Origin: Corynebacterium camporealensis
Lineage (GTDB): Bacteria > Actinomycetota > Actinomycetes > Mycobacteriales > Mycobacteriaceae
Length of the DNA stretch: 64,000 nucleotides
Reading direction: 5' to 3'
Assembly (NCBI RefSeq): GCF_000980815.1
Contig: NZ_CP011311.1
Span: forward strand, 2,008,773 to 2,072,772
In this document: one piece after another, positions 26,257 through 35,822 of the stretch
Numbering within the stretch: the first letter of the stretch is position 1
Layout: each line of letters opens with the position of its first letter
Translations under genes and position numbers: made by a program
The notes under the pieces: model-generated
The model's database searches: none
Told to the model about the DNA's origin: nothing
What the model saw: the letters and a program-made list of their open reading frames with translations, nothing else

Positions 26257-27735
26257 TTAGTTGCCCTGCAGCGTGCGCACGGCCTCAGCGTTTGGATTAC
26301 CGGCAGGCAGACCCAGCGGGTAGTGGCCGTCGAAGCAGGCAGCGCACAGCTCGTTGCGCGGCTGCTCGGTGGCAGAGACCATCTCCTCGACGGACACGAA
26401 GCCCAGTGAGTCAGCGCCAATGGCATCGCAGATGGTCTGGCAGACGACCTCGGGGTCATCGGAAGGATTAGCGTTCGCAATCAACTCACCTGGCGAGGCG
26501 AAGTCGATGCCGTAGAAGCAAGGCCAGCGCACTGGCGGCGACGCGATGCGCACGTGCACCTCGGCAGCACCGGCCTCGCGCAGCATGCGAATCAACGCGC
26601 GCTGGGTGTTACCGCGCACAATCGAATCATCCACGACGACAAGCTTCTTGCCCTCGATGACTTCACGCAGCGGGTTGAGCTTCAAACGGATACCCAGCTG
26701 GCGCAGCGTCTGCGTCGGCTGAATAAACGTACGGCCCACATAGGCGTTTTTCACCAAACCGTGGGCAAAGGTAATGCCAGATTCACGCGCATAGCCCACC
26801 GCAGCCGGGTTGCCGGATTCCGGCACCGGGATGACCAGGTCGGCGTCCTCGGCCGGGTACTGGCGCGCCAGGCGGCGACCAATCTCCACGCGGGTCGCAT
26901 TCACAGAGCGGCCCTTGATTTCAGTGTCGGGACGGGCCAGGTAGACGTACTCGAAGACGCAACCATGGCGGACGGTCTCGGCGAAGCGCTCAGAGCGGAT
27001 GCCGGCGGCATCGATAGCTACGAGCTCACCGGGTTCAATCTCGCGGATAAACTGCGCGCCGACGATATCCAGCGCACAGGTCTCCGAGGCCACGACCCAG
27101 CCCTGCGGCAAACGGCCCAGGCACAGCGGACGCACGCCGTGCGGGTCACGCGCGGCGTACAGCGTCTTGCCATCAGTAAAGGTCAAACAAAAAGCGCCCT
27201 TCACACGCGGCAGGAACTCCAACGCGGAGTCGAAGACGGTCTTGTCTTCGGAGACTCCATCGGCAAGCAGGGTGGACATGCACATCGAGTCAGAGACATG
27301 CTCCTCGTGCGGCTTAATCAGCCCGCGGTCGATGGCCTCCTGACGCAACTCCAGGTAATTCACCAGGTTGCCGTTATGGCCCAAGGCGATGTCCACGCCG
27401 GTGGCGGAGGTACCGAACATCGGCTGCACGTTGGACCACTCTTTGCCGCCCGCAGTGGAATAGCGGGTATGTCCTACGGCGACGTTGCCCTGCAGCGAGC
27501 CCAAAATCGACTCGTCGAAGATGTTGGATACCAGGCCCATGTCTTTGAAGACCACGATGCGATCATCGTCGCCAACTGCGATGCCCGCGGCTTCCTGTCC
27601 GCGGTGCTGCAGTGCGAAAAGGCCGAAGTAGGTCAGTTTGGAGACTTCCTCCCCGGGAGCCCATACGCCGAATACGCCGCATTCTTCCCGTGGCTCGGTC
27701 TCATTCTGGTCGTCGAGGTTAGTGAAAGCTACCAC
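26257..27735 (-). CDS. purF: Amidophosphoribosyltransferase
   Basis: Catalyses the first committed step of purine synthesis (PRPP plus glutamine to phosphoribosylamine). In the 492-aa product the catalytic Cys follows a short propeptide (PREECGVFGVW). The glutaminase part shows LQHRGQEAAGIAV. The PRPP site is VVVDDSIVRGNTQRALI. Cysteines that could form the Bacillus-type Fe-S cluster occur near the end (ELCAACFDGHYP). It sits upstream of purM; a sterol-carrier-like gene lies 10 bases further upstream. Confidence 0.97.
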   Translation of the reverse strand: MVAFTNLDDQNETEPREECGVFGVWAPGEEVSKLTYFGLFALQHRGQEAAGIAVGDDDRIVVFKDMGLVSNIFDESILGSLQGNVAVGHTRYSTAGGKEWSNVQPMFGTSATGVDIALGHNGNLVNYLELRQEAIDRGLIKPHEEHVSDSMCMSTLLADGVSEDKTVFDSALEFLPRVKGAFCLTFTDGKTLYAARDPHGVRPLCLGRLPQGWVVASETCALDIVGAQFIREIEPGELVAIDAAGIRSERFAETVRHGCVFEYVYLARPDTEIKGRSVNATRVEIGRRLARQYPAEDADLVIPVPESGNPAAVGYARESGITFAHGLVKNAYVGRTFIQPTQTLRQLGIRLKLNPLREVIEGKKLVVVDDSIVRGNTQRALIRMLREAGAAEVHVRIASPPVRWPCFYGIDFASPGELIANANPSDDPEVVCQTICDAIGADSLGFVSVEEMVSATEQPRNELCAACFDGHYPLGLPAGNPNAEAVRTLQGN

Positions 27736-27745
27736 GCACTACATC

Positions 27746-28144
27746 CTAGTCGTTTACAGAAGGGGAAACTAACGGAATGATGGGGATCCAGTCGGATACT
27801 TCGGCGGCGCGGGAGCCGGAGGCATCGATAAGCGGTGCTGCCTCGGCCCAACTTTTGTGCCCGGTGGCCAGCTGCAACCAGGTCAGCGGGTCCATTTCCA
27901 CCACATTCGGTGGGGTGCCGCGGGTATGGCGCGGGCCCTCGATGCACTGCACGGCAACAAATGGGGGTACTCGCAGCTCCACAGAATGGCCAGGCGCGTC
28001 GGCCTCTAAGGTGCGGGCGGTGCGGCGGACGGCATCGGCAAGCAGGGCACGACCAGGCTTTTCGATGCCCACAGGGTCAGCAATCCAGTCCGCAATCGCC
28101 ATCACTGCCGCGCGGGTTTGCGCAGGATCTACACGTTTTTTCAT
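27746..28144 (-). CDS. Sterol carrier (SCP2/MDMPI-like) family protein
   Basis: A 132-aa protein of the small sterol-carrier-like family of corynebacteria. Visible are GHSVELRVPPFVAVQCIEG and VVEMDPLTWLQLATGHKSW, the latter resembling the lipid-binding strand of SCP2/MDMPI C-terminal domains. No ligand is known. ATG 28144 is chosen because TAAAAT (28152-28157) lies exactly 7 nt upstream. It ends 10 bases before purF and could be co-transcribed with it. Divergent from the thioesterase. Confidence 0.78.
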   Translation of the reverse strand: MKKRVDPAQTRAAVMAIADWIADPVGIEKPGRALLADAVRRTARTLEADAPGHSVELRVPPFVAVQCIEGPRHTRGTPPNVVEMDPLTWLQLATGHKSWAEAAPLIDASGSRAAEVSDWIPIIPLVSPSVND

Positions 28145-28178
28145 ACTCACCATTTTATCGGCTGCTAGTTTGTAACCC

Positions 28179-29177
28179 ATGGCTGATGCATCCAACCCCA
28201 AGTCCCCCTCTGTCACGCTGCGCTTTATGGCCTCGCCGACTGACCAAACCCTGGCTGGTGCCCAGGGCATCGGCGGCGGCCGCGTCCTGGAATGGATCGA
28301 TAAGGCAGCGTATGCGTGCGCTGTGCAGTGGTCCGGCCAGTACTGCGTGACCGCGTACGTGGGCCACATTCACTTCACTCGTCCGATTCCGTCGGGGCAC
28401 ATCGTGGAGGTGCGCTCGCGCATCGCGATGACCGGGCGTTCCTCGATGCACATCGTCAACGAGGTGCTTTCTGCCGACCCGCGCGAGGGTATTTTTACCC
28501 GCGCGTGTGACTGCCTGGTGGTCTTCGTGGCCAAGGACGCTGTCACCGGTATGGCTACCCCGGTGCCGCCTTTCCACCCGGAGACCGACGAGCAGCTGCG
28601 CGTTGAGGAAGCCGCGAAGTCGCGCGTGCAACTGCGCAAGGCCATTGAAGCGGAGATGGAAAAGCAAACCTACGACGGGCCTTCCGATGCCCCGCGCATG
28701 GTCAACCGCTTCCTCGCCAAGCCAACCGATGTGAACTGGGGCGGCAACGTCCACGGCGGCACCGCGATGGAGTGGATCGACGAGGCCGGTACGGCGTGCA
28801 CAATGGAGTGGTCCGGCGAGCATACGGTTGCGATTTACGCCGGTGGTATTCGTTTTTATAAGCCGATTTCCATTGGCGATCTGATTGAGGTCGACGCGCG
28901 CATGATGCGCACCGACCGTCGCTCGATGCAGATGTCGGTGCACGTGCGTTCCGGCAACCCGCGCGGGGGCCGTGAAAACCTGCAAAACGCTATCCACGCC
29001 ACGATTACCTATATCGGCATGGATAACGATTGGCAGCCCACCGCCGCACGCCAGTTCACCCCGCGCACGGAGGAGGATGTTCGCCTGGCCGAGCACGCTA
29101 ACGTGCTGCGCGAGCTACGCGGCCAGTACTCGCCGAAGCCACTGGTGGTGGCGCCCACCAACCAACACATCGACTAG
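28179..29177 (+). CDS. Double-hotdog acyl-CoA thioesterase
   Basis: A 332-aa protein made of two related hotdog domains. The first has GGGRVLEWIDKAAYACAVQW and HIHFTRPIPSGHIVEV. The second has GGTAMEWIDEAGTACTMEW and GIRFYKPISIGDLIEVDAR. The internal duplication is evident in the repeated catalytic-helix motif. It hydrolyses acyl-CoA; chain-length preference is unknown. TAGTTT (28166-28171) is exactly 7 nt before the ATG. Its TAG stop forms the loop of a perfect 8-bp hairpin. Confidence 0.9.
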   Translation: MADASNPKSPSVTLRFMASPTDQTLAGAQGIGGGRVLEWIDKAAYACAVQWSGQYCVTAYVGHIHFTRPIPSGHIVEVRSRIAMTGRSSMHIVNEVLSADPREGIFTRACDCLVVFVAKDAVTGMATPVPPFHPETDEQLRVEEAAKSRVQLRKAIEAEMEKQTYDGPSDAPRMVNRFLAKPTDVNWGGNVHGGTAMEWIDEAGTACTMEWSGEHTVAIYAGGIRFYKPISIGDLIEVDARMMRTDRRSMQMSVHVRSGNPRGGRENLQNAIHATITYIGMDNDWQPTAARQFTPRTEEDVRLAEHANVLRELRGQYSPKPLVVAPTNQHID

Positions 29178-29205
29178 GTCGATGTGCCGCGGGTTGGTTC
29201 GCTGA

Positions 29206-30093
29206 CTAGTCAGCGACCGTGACCCGGACGTGGAGTTTCTCCGGCTTCTTGGCCGAGCGGAGCTCTAGTCCATCGGCGGCGTAGATGGCCGCCTTGGCCG
29301 GCAAGATGACCGGCTTGTAGAAGTCCGCATCGATGCGGCACGACGCCGGGATGCGGCCTTCGGCGAAGGCGAGAATGCGCGCGAGCGAGTACATGCCGTG
29401 CGCAATGGTATTGGGGAACCCAAACGCCTTCGCGCCCACCTTGGAGACGTGGATGGGGTTTTTGTCGCCGGAGGCTTGGGCGTATTCCTGAACATCGGCA
29501 GGTGCAAAGCGCAGCTGGGCTACGGCGGTGCCGGGGTCCTCGGCGGGGCTGCCGGTAATGCGGCAGGAATCTTCGCCGCGGGTGCGCACGGAGACTGGGG
29601 TGCCCTTGCTAAACGATGCCCCCACCGACAAAAAGCTCGACACCTGCTCCCACACGACTTCTTCGCCGACGCGCAGACGCGAAATCATATCGATGACCAA
29701 GCCCTTGCGGTGCGGGCGAAGGTTTTCGGCGTGGGTTTCGAGGGTGAATTCTTCATCGATAAGCGCAGGCCTGTGTTGGCGGATGGAATTAGAAAGATGG
29801 ACTGCGCCCATTGCGGGGAAAGGAAATCCCGGGGCATCCATCACCTTGATGGCCAGCGGAAACGCCAGCACAAAGAGGTAAGACACCGGCAGTTCGTTGG
29901 CTAGACGGAGTCCGGTGGCGGTGGTGTAGGCGGCAAGGTGGTTCGGGTCGACGCGCAGGCCGGTCACGCGGAAACCGTGGACCGGGTCGTCGACTTTGTC
30001 GGGCTTGCCACCCGGGCGCACGGCCTTGAGGGCCTGAGCGCGGTAGAGCTGACCCAGCTCCGGAATTGCATCGAGTTCAGTAAAAGTGGTCAT
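29206..30093 (-). CDS. MaoC-type (R)-hydroxyacyl-thioester dehydratase (HtdX-like)
   Basis: A 295-aa double-hotdog protein. The hydratase-2 motif is in the second half: YAQASGDKNPIHVSKVGAKAFGF followed by NTIAHGM, with Asp and His in place. It resembles mycobacterial HtdX (Rv0241c) in length and in being paired with a FabG4-type reductase. The ATG abuts the fabG stop with no gap (TAAATG), and GGGAG lies inside the fabG end, so the two are translationally coupled. Its own stop is at the centre of an 18-base palindrome. Confidence 0.88.
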   Translation of the reverse strand: MTTFTELDAIPELGQLYRAQALKAVRPGGKPDKVDDPVHGFRVTGLRVDPNHLAAYTTATGLRLANELPVSYLFVLAFPLAIKVMDAPGFPFPAMGAVHLSNSIRQHRPALIDEEFTLETHAENLRPHRKGLVIDMISRLRVGEEVVWEQVSSFLSVGASFSKGTPVSVRTRGEDSCRITGSPAEDPGTAVAQLRFAPADVQEYAQASGDKNPIHVSKVGAKAFGFPNTIAHGMYSLARILAFAEGRIPASCRIDADFYKPVILPAKAAIYAADGLELRSAKKPEKLHVRVTVAD

Positions 30094-31410
30094 TTAAGCT
30101 CCCATCACGTTCTGGCCGCACACGCGCACGGTGTTGCCCGTGACGCTGCGGGAGGCGGCGGAGGCGAAGTAGGCGACGGTCTCGGCGACATCGATAGGCA
30201 AACCGCCCTGCTGCAGGGAGTTCAGGCGACGGCCGACCTCGCGCGGGCCGGTGGGCATCGCGGCGGTCATGTCGGTTTCGATAAAGCCCGGGGCGACGGC
30301 GTTGATGGTGGAGTTGCGCTCAGCCAAAGGTTTGCGCAGGGAGTCGACCAAGCCAATGATGCCGGCCTTGGTGGTGGCGTAGTTGGTCTGGCCACGGTTG
30401 CCGGAAATGCCCGCCATGGAGGACACACCGATGACGGAGGCGCCCTCGGCTAGCACGTCGCGCTCCAGTAGCTCGGATGTAATGGTGACCGGCGCCTGCA
30501 GGTTCACGCCGAGCACCTGGTCCCACTGCCCTTCGTTCATGTTGACCAACAGCTTGTCGCGGGTAATACCGGCGTTGTGGACGATGACGTCGATCTTGCG
30601 GCCGTAGCGCTCCTCGGCGTGCTCGGCCAGACGCTGCGCGGCATCCGGAGAGGTCACATCGAGCGGCAGCGCGGTGCCTTTGACCTTGTTGGCTACTTCG
30701 CTCAGCGGCCCACTCGCCGGCGAGATGTCGACGCAGATGACGTCCGCACCATCGCGGGCGAGCACCTCGGCAATAACGGCACCGATGCCGCGTGCGGCGC
30801 CGGTGACGACGGCGAGACGGTTGGCCAAGGGGGCATCGTTAAGCGCGGCGGCACCGCTGCCCACCCTAACGACCTGGCCATCAACGAAGGCGGACTTGCC
30901 AGAGAGGAAGAAGCGGACGGTGGACTCGAGGTCCGCAACCTGCGCATCCGGGGCGGCGTAGACCAGGTTCACGGTGCCGCCCTTGCGCATCTCCTTAGCC
31001 AAGGAGCGGGTAAAGCCCTCCAGCGCGCGGGCGGCGATGCTCGCCTGCACGCCCGAAGCCTGCTCCGGGGTGGTGCCAATAACCAGCAGGCGCGAGCTGG
31101 ACCCGAGCTTTTTAATCTGCGGGTGGAAGAAGTCATAAAGCTCGCGCAGCTGCGCCGGGGACTCGATGCCGGTGGCATCAAAGACGGCCGCGGAACGCTG
31201 TGAATCCGCGCTCGCCTCCAGGAGCTGATAGTCGATCTGCAGGGCCTCGCGCAGGCCGTCTGACAAACGACCCGAACCCCCAATCACGACCGGTCCGGCT
31301 AGTGGCGGTTCGCCTTCTTGATAGCGACGCAGCGGTGCGCCCTGTGGGATACCAACCTTGCCCGCGAAGCGGGAGTTAATCAGCGTTTCTGCAAGTGAGG
31401 CATTCCTCAT
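30094..31410 (-). CDS. FabG4-type 3-oxoacyl-thioester reductase (two Rossmann modules)
   Basis: A 438-aa high-molecular-weight FabG. Residues about 1-200 form a degenerate flavodoxin-like module; the C-terminal 240 are a classical SDR with NAD site VTGAARGIG, catalytic Ser in [12 protein letters not shown] and Tyr-x-x-x-Lys in NYATTKAGI. It matches Rv0242c in size and context. The start ATG 31410 has AAGGAGAAAAC upstream; the longer frame to 31464 has no ribosome site. With the MaoC gene it could run a reduction/dehydration pair. Confidence 0.9.
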   Translation of the reverse strand: MRNASLAETLINSRFAGKVGIPQGAPLRRYQEGEPPLAGPVVIGGSGRLSDGLREALQIDYQLLEASADSQRSAAVFDATGIESPAQLRELYDFFHPQIKKLGSSSRLLVIGTTPEQASGVQASIAARALEGFTRSLAKEMRKGGTVNLVYAAPDAQVADLESTVRFFLSGKSAFVDGQVVRVGSGAAALNDAPLANRLAVVTGAARGIGAVIAEVLARDGADVICVDISPASGPLSEVANKVKGTALPLDVTSPDAAQRLAEHAEERYGRKIDVIVHNAGITRDKLLVNMNEGQWDQVLGVNLQAPVTITSELLERDVLAEGASVIGVSSMAGISGNRGQTNYATTKAGIIGLVDSLRKPLAERNSTINAVAPGFIETDMTAAMPTGPREVGRRLNSLQQGGLPIDVAETVAYFASAASRSVTGNTVRVCGQNVMGA

Positions 31411-31460
31411 GTTTTCTCCTTCTTTCGCGTGAACATTCGCGAGATTCGATATTTTAGGTG

Positions 31461-31490
31461 ACATTGCTTACAGTACAGGTTAAGCTATGT
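31461..31490. promoter_or_regulatory. Inverted repeat operator between the fabG4 and fadA divergent genes
   Basis: Arms ACATTGCTTA (31461-31470) and TAAGCTATGT (31481-31490) are complementary at 9 of 10 positions around a 10-base spacer. It is central in the 134-base divergent promoter region. A second weaker inverted repeat (TCGCG...CGCGA) lies at about 31425-31442. The regulator is unknown; none is encoded next to it. Confidence 0.6.
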
Positions 31491-31544
31491 GGTGCAACAC
31501 ACGAATGGCAATTCGTTAAAAATTTTACCCCGAAGGAGCCGGAC

Positions 31545-32840
31545 ATGACTAACACCTCCCGAGTCGCCGTACTCGGCGGCAACCGCATCCCCTTTGCCCG
31601 CTCGAATAAGCAGTACTCCAAGGCCTCGAACCAGGACATGCTCACCGCAGCTATCGATGGCCTGGTCGCCCGCTACGGCCTGCAGGACGAGCGCCTGGAC
31701 CTTGTCGCCGCGGGTGCGGTGCTCAAGCACTCCCGCGACTTCAACCTCACCCGCGAGTGCGTGCTGGGCTCAGCACTAAGCTCTAACACCCCCGCGCTCG
31801 ACGTGCAGCAGGCCTGCGGTACCTCACTTGCCGCCGCGGTCGCCGTTTCCGATGCGATTGCCCAGGGCCGCATCGACTCCGGCCTGGCCGGCGGCACGGA
31901 CACTGCGTCCGATGCCCCACTGGCGCTCAATGACCAGATGCGCCGCACCCTGCTGGATTTAACCCGCGCGAAGACCGTCGGCCAGCGCGCCCGCCTGGTC
32001 GGTTCCCTGCGCCCGGACCAGCTGGTTCCGGAACAACCCCAGAACGCGGAGCCGCGCACTGGCTTATCGATGGGCGAGCACGCCGCCATTACCGCCCGCC
32101 AGTTCGGCATTACCCGCGAGGCGCAGGACGAACTCGCTGTGGCCTCCCACCACCGCCTGCACGAGGCGTGGGAGTCCGGGTTCTTCGACGACCTGGTGAC
32201 CTCGTATCTGGGCGTGCAGAGGGATACGAACCTGCGGCCGGATACGGACATCGATAAGCTGGCCAAGCTCAAGCCAGTCTTTGGCAAGCGCGATGCCGAC
32301 CAGCACGGTGCGCAGGCCACCATGACCGCGGGCAATTCGACCCCGCTGACCGATGGTGCCTCCGTGGCGCTGCTGGGCAATGAAGACTTTGCTCAGCGTC
32401 ACAACCTCGAGCCACTGGCCTACCTGGTCGATACCGAGACCGCCGCAGTCGATTTCGTGCACGGTGGCGAGGGCCTGCTCATGGCCCCAACGCATGCCGT
32501 ACCGCGCCTGCTGGAGCGCAACAACCTCACTCTGCAGGACTTCGATTACTACGAAATCCACGAAGCTTTCGCCTCCCAGGTATTGGCCACGTTGAGCGCC
32601 TGGGAAGACGACACCTACTGCCGCGACGTGCTTGGCCTGGACGGTGCGCTGGGTTCCATCGACCGCGACAAGCTGAATGTCACCGGCTCCTCGCTGGCTG
32701 CTGGCCACCCGTTCGCCGCCACCGGTACTCGCATCCTGGCCACCGCAGCGAAGCAGCTCAAGGAAGCTGGCGGCGGACGCACTCTCATCTCCATTTGCGC
32801 TGCCGGCGGGCAGGGCATCACCGCAATCTTGGAACGCTAA
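31545..32840 (+). CDS. Acetyl-CoA C-acyltransferase (thiolase)
   Basis: A 431-aa thiolase. The nucleophilic Cys is in DVQQACGTSLAAA, the His in YEIHEAFASQVLA, a second His in GSSLAAGHPFAATG and the general-acid Cys in SICAAGGQG. It resembles mycobacterial FadA2 (Rv0243) by order and direction. ATG 31545 follows GAAGGAG; the upstream frame to 31458 is rejected. The next gene, an acyl-CoA dehydrogenase, begins 24 bases later. Confidence 0.92.
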   Translation: MTNTSRVAVLGGNRIPFARSNKQYSKASNQDMLTAAIDGLVARYGLQDERLDLVAAGAVLKHSRDFNLTRECVLGSALSSNTPALDVQQACGTSLAAAVAVSDAIAQGRIDSGLAGGTDTASDAPLALNDQMRRTLLDLTRAKTVGQRARLVGSLRPDQLVPEQPQNAEPRTGLSMGEHAAITARQFGITREAQDELAVASHHRLHEAWESGFFDDLVTSYLGVQRDTNLRPDTDIDKLAKLKPVFGKRDADQHGAQATMTAGNSTPLTDGASVALLGNEDFAQRHNLEPLAYLVDTETAAVDFVHGGEGLLMAPTHAVPRLLERNNLTLQDFDYYEIHEAFASQVLATLSAWEDDTYCRDVLGLDGALGSIDRDKLNVTGSSLAAGHPFAATGTRILATAAKQLKEAGGGRTLISICAAGGQGITAILER

Positions 32841-32864
32841 ACCACCCATAGGAAGGAATGAACC

Positions 32865-34970
32865 ATGTTGCTCAATAAGAATAAGAAGGAAAACGAGTTC
32901 GCCCCTGGTGTGGACGGCCCTGACAACTCCACTCCTGCGGAGATTCGCCCGGACCATGCCAAGGCAGAGCCCAACAGCCCGGCGCGCCTGCCGATGAAGC
33001 CAGACCCGGCCATCGTGCCTGAGCTGCAGGCTCTCCTGGAAGGTGAGAACCCGGAGTTCCGCGCCCGAATGCGCGAGTTTGGTGAGAACCCTGACCTCTA
33101 TCCGCGCTCGGATCTGCCGCTGGAGGAACAGCGCCGCCACACCATGGAAGGCGTGCGCGCGGTCGGAGAGGAAGGCTACTTCCTGGCTGGCTTCCGCGAG
33201 GAAAACGGCGGTTCCTCCAACCCGCGCGATGCGCTGACCACGCTGGAGGCGCTGGCGTCTATCAACGGTTCGCTGGCTATTAAGTCCGGCGTGCAGTGGG
33301 GCCTGTGGGGCGGCGCAGTGGACCAGCTGGGCACCGAGCGCCACTCCGAGTGGGCGCGCAAGGCAGCGAGCCTGGAGGTGCCGGGCTGCTTTGCGATGAC
33401 CGAACACGGCCACGGCTCCGACGTCCAGTCCCTCGAGACCGTTGCGACCTACGACGTGGAGACCCAGGAATTCGTCATCGATACCCCGCGTGATTCCGCG
33501 GTGAAGAACTACATCGGTAACGCCGCTGCCGATGGTCGCGCAGCGGCCGTCTTCGCGCAGCTGGTCACTCCGGATTCCGATGGCCGCTCCAACGGCGTGC
33601 ACTGCTTCATCGTCCCAATTCGCGACGAAGAGGGCAACGCCCTGCCAGGTATCACCATTGGCGACCACGGCCACAAGGGTGGCTTGGTCGGTGTGGATAA
33701 CGGCACCCTTGCCTTCGACAAGGTCCGCATCCCACGTGAGAACCTGCTCAACCGCTTCGCGGATGTGGACGAGAAGGGCCACTACTCCTCGCCGATTAAG
33801 AGCAAGAACGCCCGCTTCTTCACCATGCTGGGCACCCTGATTCGCGGTCGCATCGCGGTCTCCGGTGCTGCGGGTGGTGCAACGCAGGCATCGCTGGATA
33901 TTGCGGTGCGCTATGCCAACCGCCGTCGTCAGTTCCCGGGCGCTACTGGTCATGAAAAGAAGCTCATTGACTACCGCTCGCACCGTCGTCGCCTGCTCAT
34001 CCCGCTGGCGCGCACCTACGCTCTCCAGCTGCTGCAGAACCAGATCCTGGACCGCTACCACGAGCAGGTGCAGCAGCAGAACAGCGGCGCATGGTCGGTG
34101 ACCGAGCCGAACGAGGAGCAGAAGTTTGCTTCCCGCGAGATGGAGTCGCTGGCCGCAGCGATTAAGTCCGCGCAGACCGCGCATGCGAATAAGACCATTC
34201 AGGAGTGCCGCGAGGCCTGCGGCGGTGCTGGTTACATGAGCGAGAACCGCCTGACCACCTACCGCGCAGATGCTGACGTGTATGCCACCTTCGAAGGTGA
34301 CAACACCGTGCTCATTCAGATGGTCGGTAAGAACCTGCTGACTGCGTATGGCCGCGATATGTCGGATATGTCCCCGTGGGATACGGTGCGCTACGTGGCT
34401 GAGACCGCCGGTGATGTCGTGCGTCGCCGCACGGGCTTCACCACCCGCCTGCAGGGCATTCGCGACCTGGTGACGGCGGAGGAGAATCACTCCCTGTTTG
34501 AGGCCAACTACCAAGCACAGCTTATCGATGACCGAGCCCAGTCCGTCCTCAAATCCTTAGTCCGCCGCGTCGCCCCGGCGCGCTCTGCGGACAAGGTGCA
34601 GGCCGCCGCCATCATGAACAAGGTCCAGGACCACCTGATTGCTGCTGGTTGGGCTCGCGTGGACACCCTGCTGGTCCAGGCCATGGTGGAGGCCGAGGAG
34701 AAGCTGGAAGAAGGCTCGCAGGCACGCAAGGTCTTTGAGCAGCTGCGCCACCTGTTTGTCTTTGACAGCATCGTCCAGCATGCAGGCTGGTACCAGGAGC
34801 ACAACATGCTTCCGGCCAGCCGCGTGAAGGCAGCGCGTGCTGCGATTAATGACCTGGTCGACTCCCTGGCACCGTGGTCGGTCGTGCTGGTGGATGCCTT
34901 CGGCATTCCGGCAGAGGCCTCCAACGTGCCGATGCTCAACAGCTCGGGCGTGGACCCGAAGCGGGACTAG
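32865..34970 (+). CDS. Acyl-CoA dehydrogenase (FadE5-like)
   Basis: A 701-aa flavoenzyme. The central domain has CFAMTEHGHGSDVQSLET and GHKGGLVGVDNGTLAFDKVRIPRENLL. The C-terminal helical part has ANRRRQFPG, ECREACGGAGYMSENRL and the ADADVYATFEGDNTVL stretch that carries the catalytic-Glu region. It is longer than typical 380-aa members and more like FadE5 (Rv0244c, about 610 aa), with an extra N-terminal 50-60 residues and a long C-terminal helical part. GGAAGGA precedes the ATG. Its stop overlaps the convergent hemolysin III gene (CTAG). Confidence 0.9.
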   Translation: MLLNKNKKENEFAPGVDGPDNSTPAEIRPDHAKAEPNSPARLPMKPDPAIVPELQALLEGENPEFRARMREFGENPDLYPRSDLPLEEQRRHTMEGVRAVGEEGYFLAGFREENGGSSNPRDALTTLEALASINGSLAIKSGVQWGLWGGAVDQLGTERHSEWARKAASLEVPGCFAMTEHGHGSDVQSLETVATYDVETQEFVIDTPRDSAVKNYIGNAAADGRAAAVFAQLVTPDSDGRSNGVHCFIVPIRDEEGNALPGITIGDHGHKGGLVGVDNGTLAFDKVRIPRENLLNRFADVDEKGHYSSPIKSKNARFFTMLGTLIRGRIAVSGAAGGATQASLDIAVRYANRRRQFPGATGHEKKLIDYRSHRRRLLIPLARTYALQLLQNQILDRYHEQVQQQNSGAWSVTEPNEEQKFASREMESLAAAIKSAQTAHANKTIQECREACGGAGYMSENRLTTYRADADVYATFEGDNTVLIQMVGKNLLTAYGRDMSDMSPWDTVRYVAETAGDVVRRRTGFTTRLQGIRDLVTAEENHSLFEANYQAQLIDDRAQSVLKSLVRRVAPARSADKVQAAAIMNKVQDHLIAAGWARVDTLLVQAMVEAEEKLEEGSQARKVFEQLRHLFVFDSIVQHAGWYQEHNMLPASRVKAARAAINDLVDSLAPWSVVLVDAFGIPAEASNVPMLNSSGVDPKRD

Positions 34971-35701
34971 ACCACAACCATCCAGATGGCCACGAGGTGC
35001 ACCACCGCGGCCGCAATGGTCGCGGTGTGGAAGTGCTCGTGGTAGCCGTACCACCGAGCATTACGGCCCGGCCACTTCAGGCCGTAGACCACCGCACCGA
35101 GTGAGTAGATAACGCCGCCGGCAAACAGCAGCCACACCACGGCTGGGCCGGCGGCGTTCCATAGTGTCGGCAGCAGTGGCAGAATCAACCAGCCGAGTGC
35201 TAGGTAGACCACAACGTCGAGCCAGCGCGGGTGGTCAATCCACACCAGGTTCAAAATCACGCCCAGAATCGCACCGGCCCACGCGGTGCCCAGCATCCAG
35301 GCGGCCGTGGCGGGTTCAAGAACGATAAGGCACAGCGGCGTATAGGTCGAAGCGATAAAGACCGCGATGGTGGCATGGTCGGCACGCCGCCACCACTGCA
35401 CTGCCCTCGCCGTTGGCCAGGGCCAGCGGTGATAGAGCGCAGAGACGCCAAATAGGCCCACCAGACCCACGCCATAGACAGTGACGCCGAGGGCTTGGGC
35501 CCAGGGCAGCGTCATCCAGGAATAGGTAATCAGCACCGTCGAGGCAATCACAGACAAAATCGCGGCGATGAGGTGTCCCCAGCCGCGCGTAACCGGGCGC
35601 GTGCCGCGGTCGGCGACCCAGATGGTGTGGGCAACCACACCCGGGGACTGAGAGCTCAGTTCCTCTTCTGCTGCTTTGGTTGCCTCTTCGCTATGGCGCA
35701 T
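34967..35701 (-). CDS. Hemolysin III family (TrhA/YqfA) membrane protein
   Basis: A 244-aa seven-helix membrane protein of the PAQR/HlyIII superfamily. Conserved residues are seen in FGVSALYHRW, the RRADHATIAVFIASTYTP block and YHEHFHTATIAAAVVHL, which supply the putative metal-binding Ser/His/Asp set. Role in bacteria is uncertain; the haemolysin name is historical. A GAAAGG site precedes the ATG. Confidence 0.88.
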   Translation of the reverse strand: MRHSEEATKAAEEELSSQSPGVVAHTIWVADRGTRPVTRGWGHLIAAILSVIASTVLITYSWMTLPWAQALGVTVYGVGLVGLFGVSALYHRWPWPTARAVQWWRRADHATIAVFIASTYTPLCLIVLEPATAAWMLGTAWAGAILGVILNLVWIDHPRWLDVVVYLALGWLILPLLPTLWNAAGPAVVWLLFAGGVIYSLGAVVYGLKWPGRNARWYGYHEHFHTATIAAAVVHLVAIWMVVV

Positions 35702-35772
35702 GCTTGGACCTTTCTCGAAGCTACGATGCCGTAAGTTTAGTTAGAGATCACAGCCGCTTCAAGGAAAAGATC

Positions 35773-35810
35773 ACAAAAAGGCCGCAGCCCCTGGATAGGA
35801 ACTGCGGCCT
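35773..35810 (-). terminator. Terminator downstream of purL
   Basis: A 9-bp stem AGGCCGCAG/CTGCGGCCT followed on the minus strand by TTTTT. Confidence 0.88.
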
Positions 35811-35822
35811 CAAGCGTCGTTT

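Noticed and set aside
32064..34514. 816-aa minus-strand open frame across the thiolase and dehydrogenase
   Set aside because: Spans two well-supported plus-strand genes and shows no family motifs; third-position GC bias explains it.
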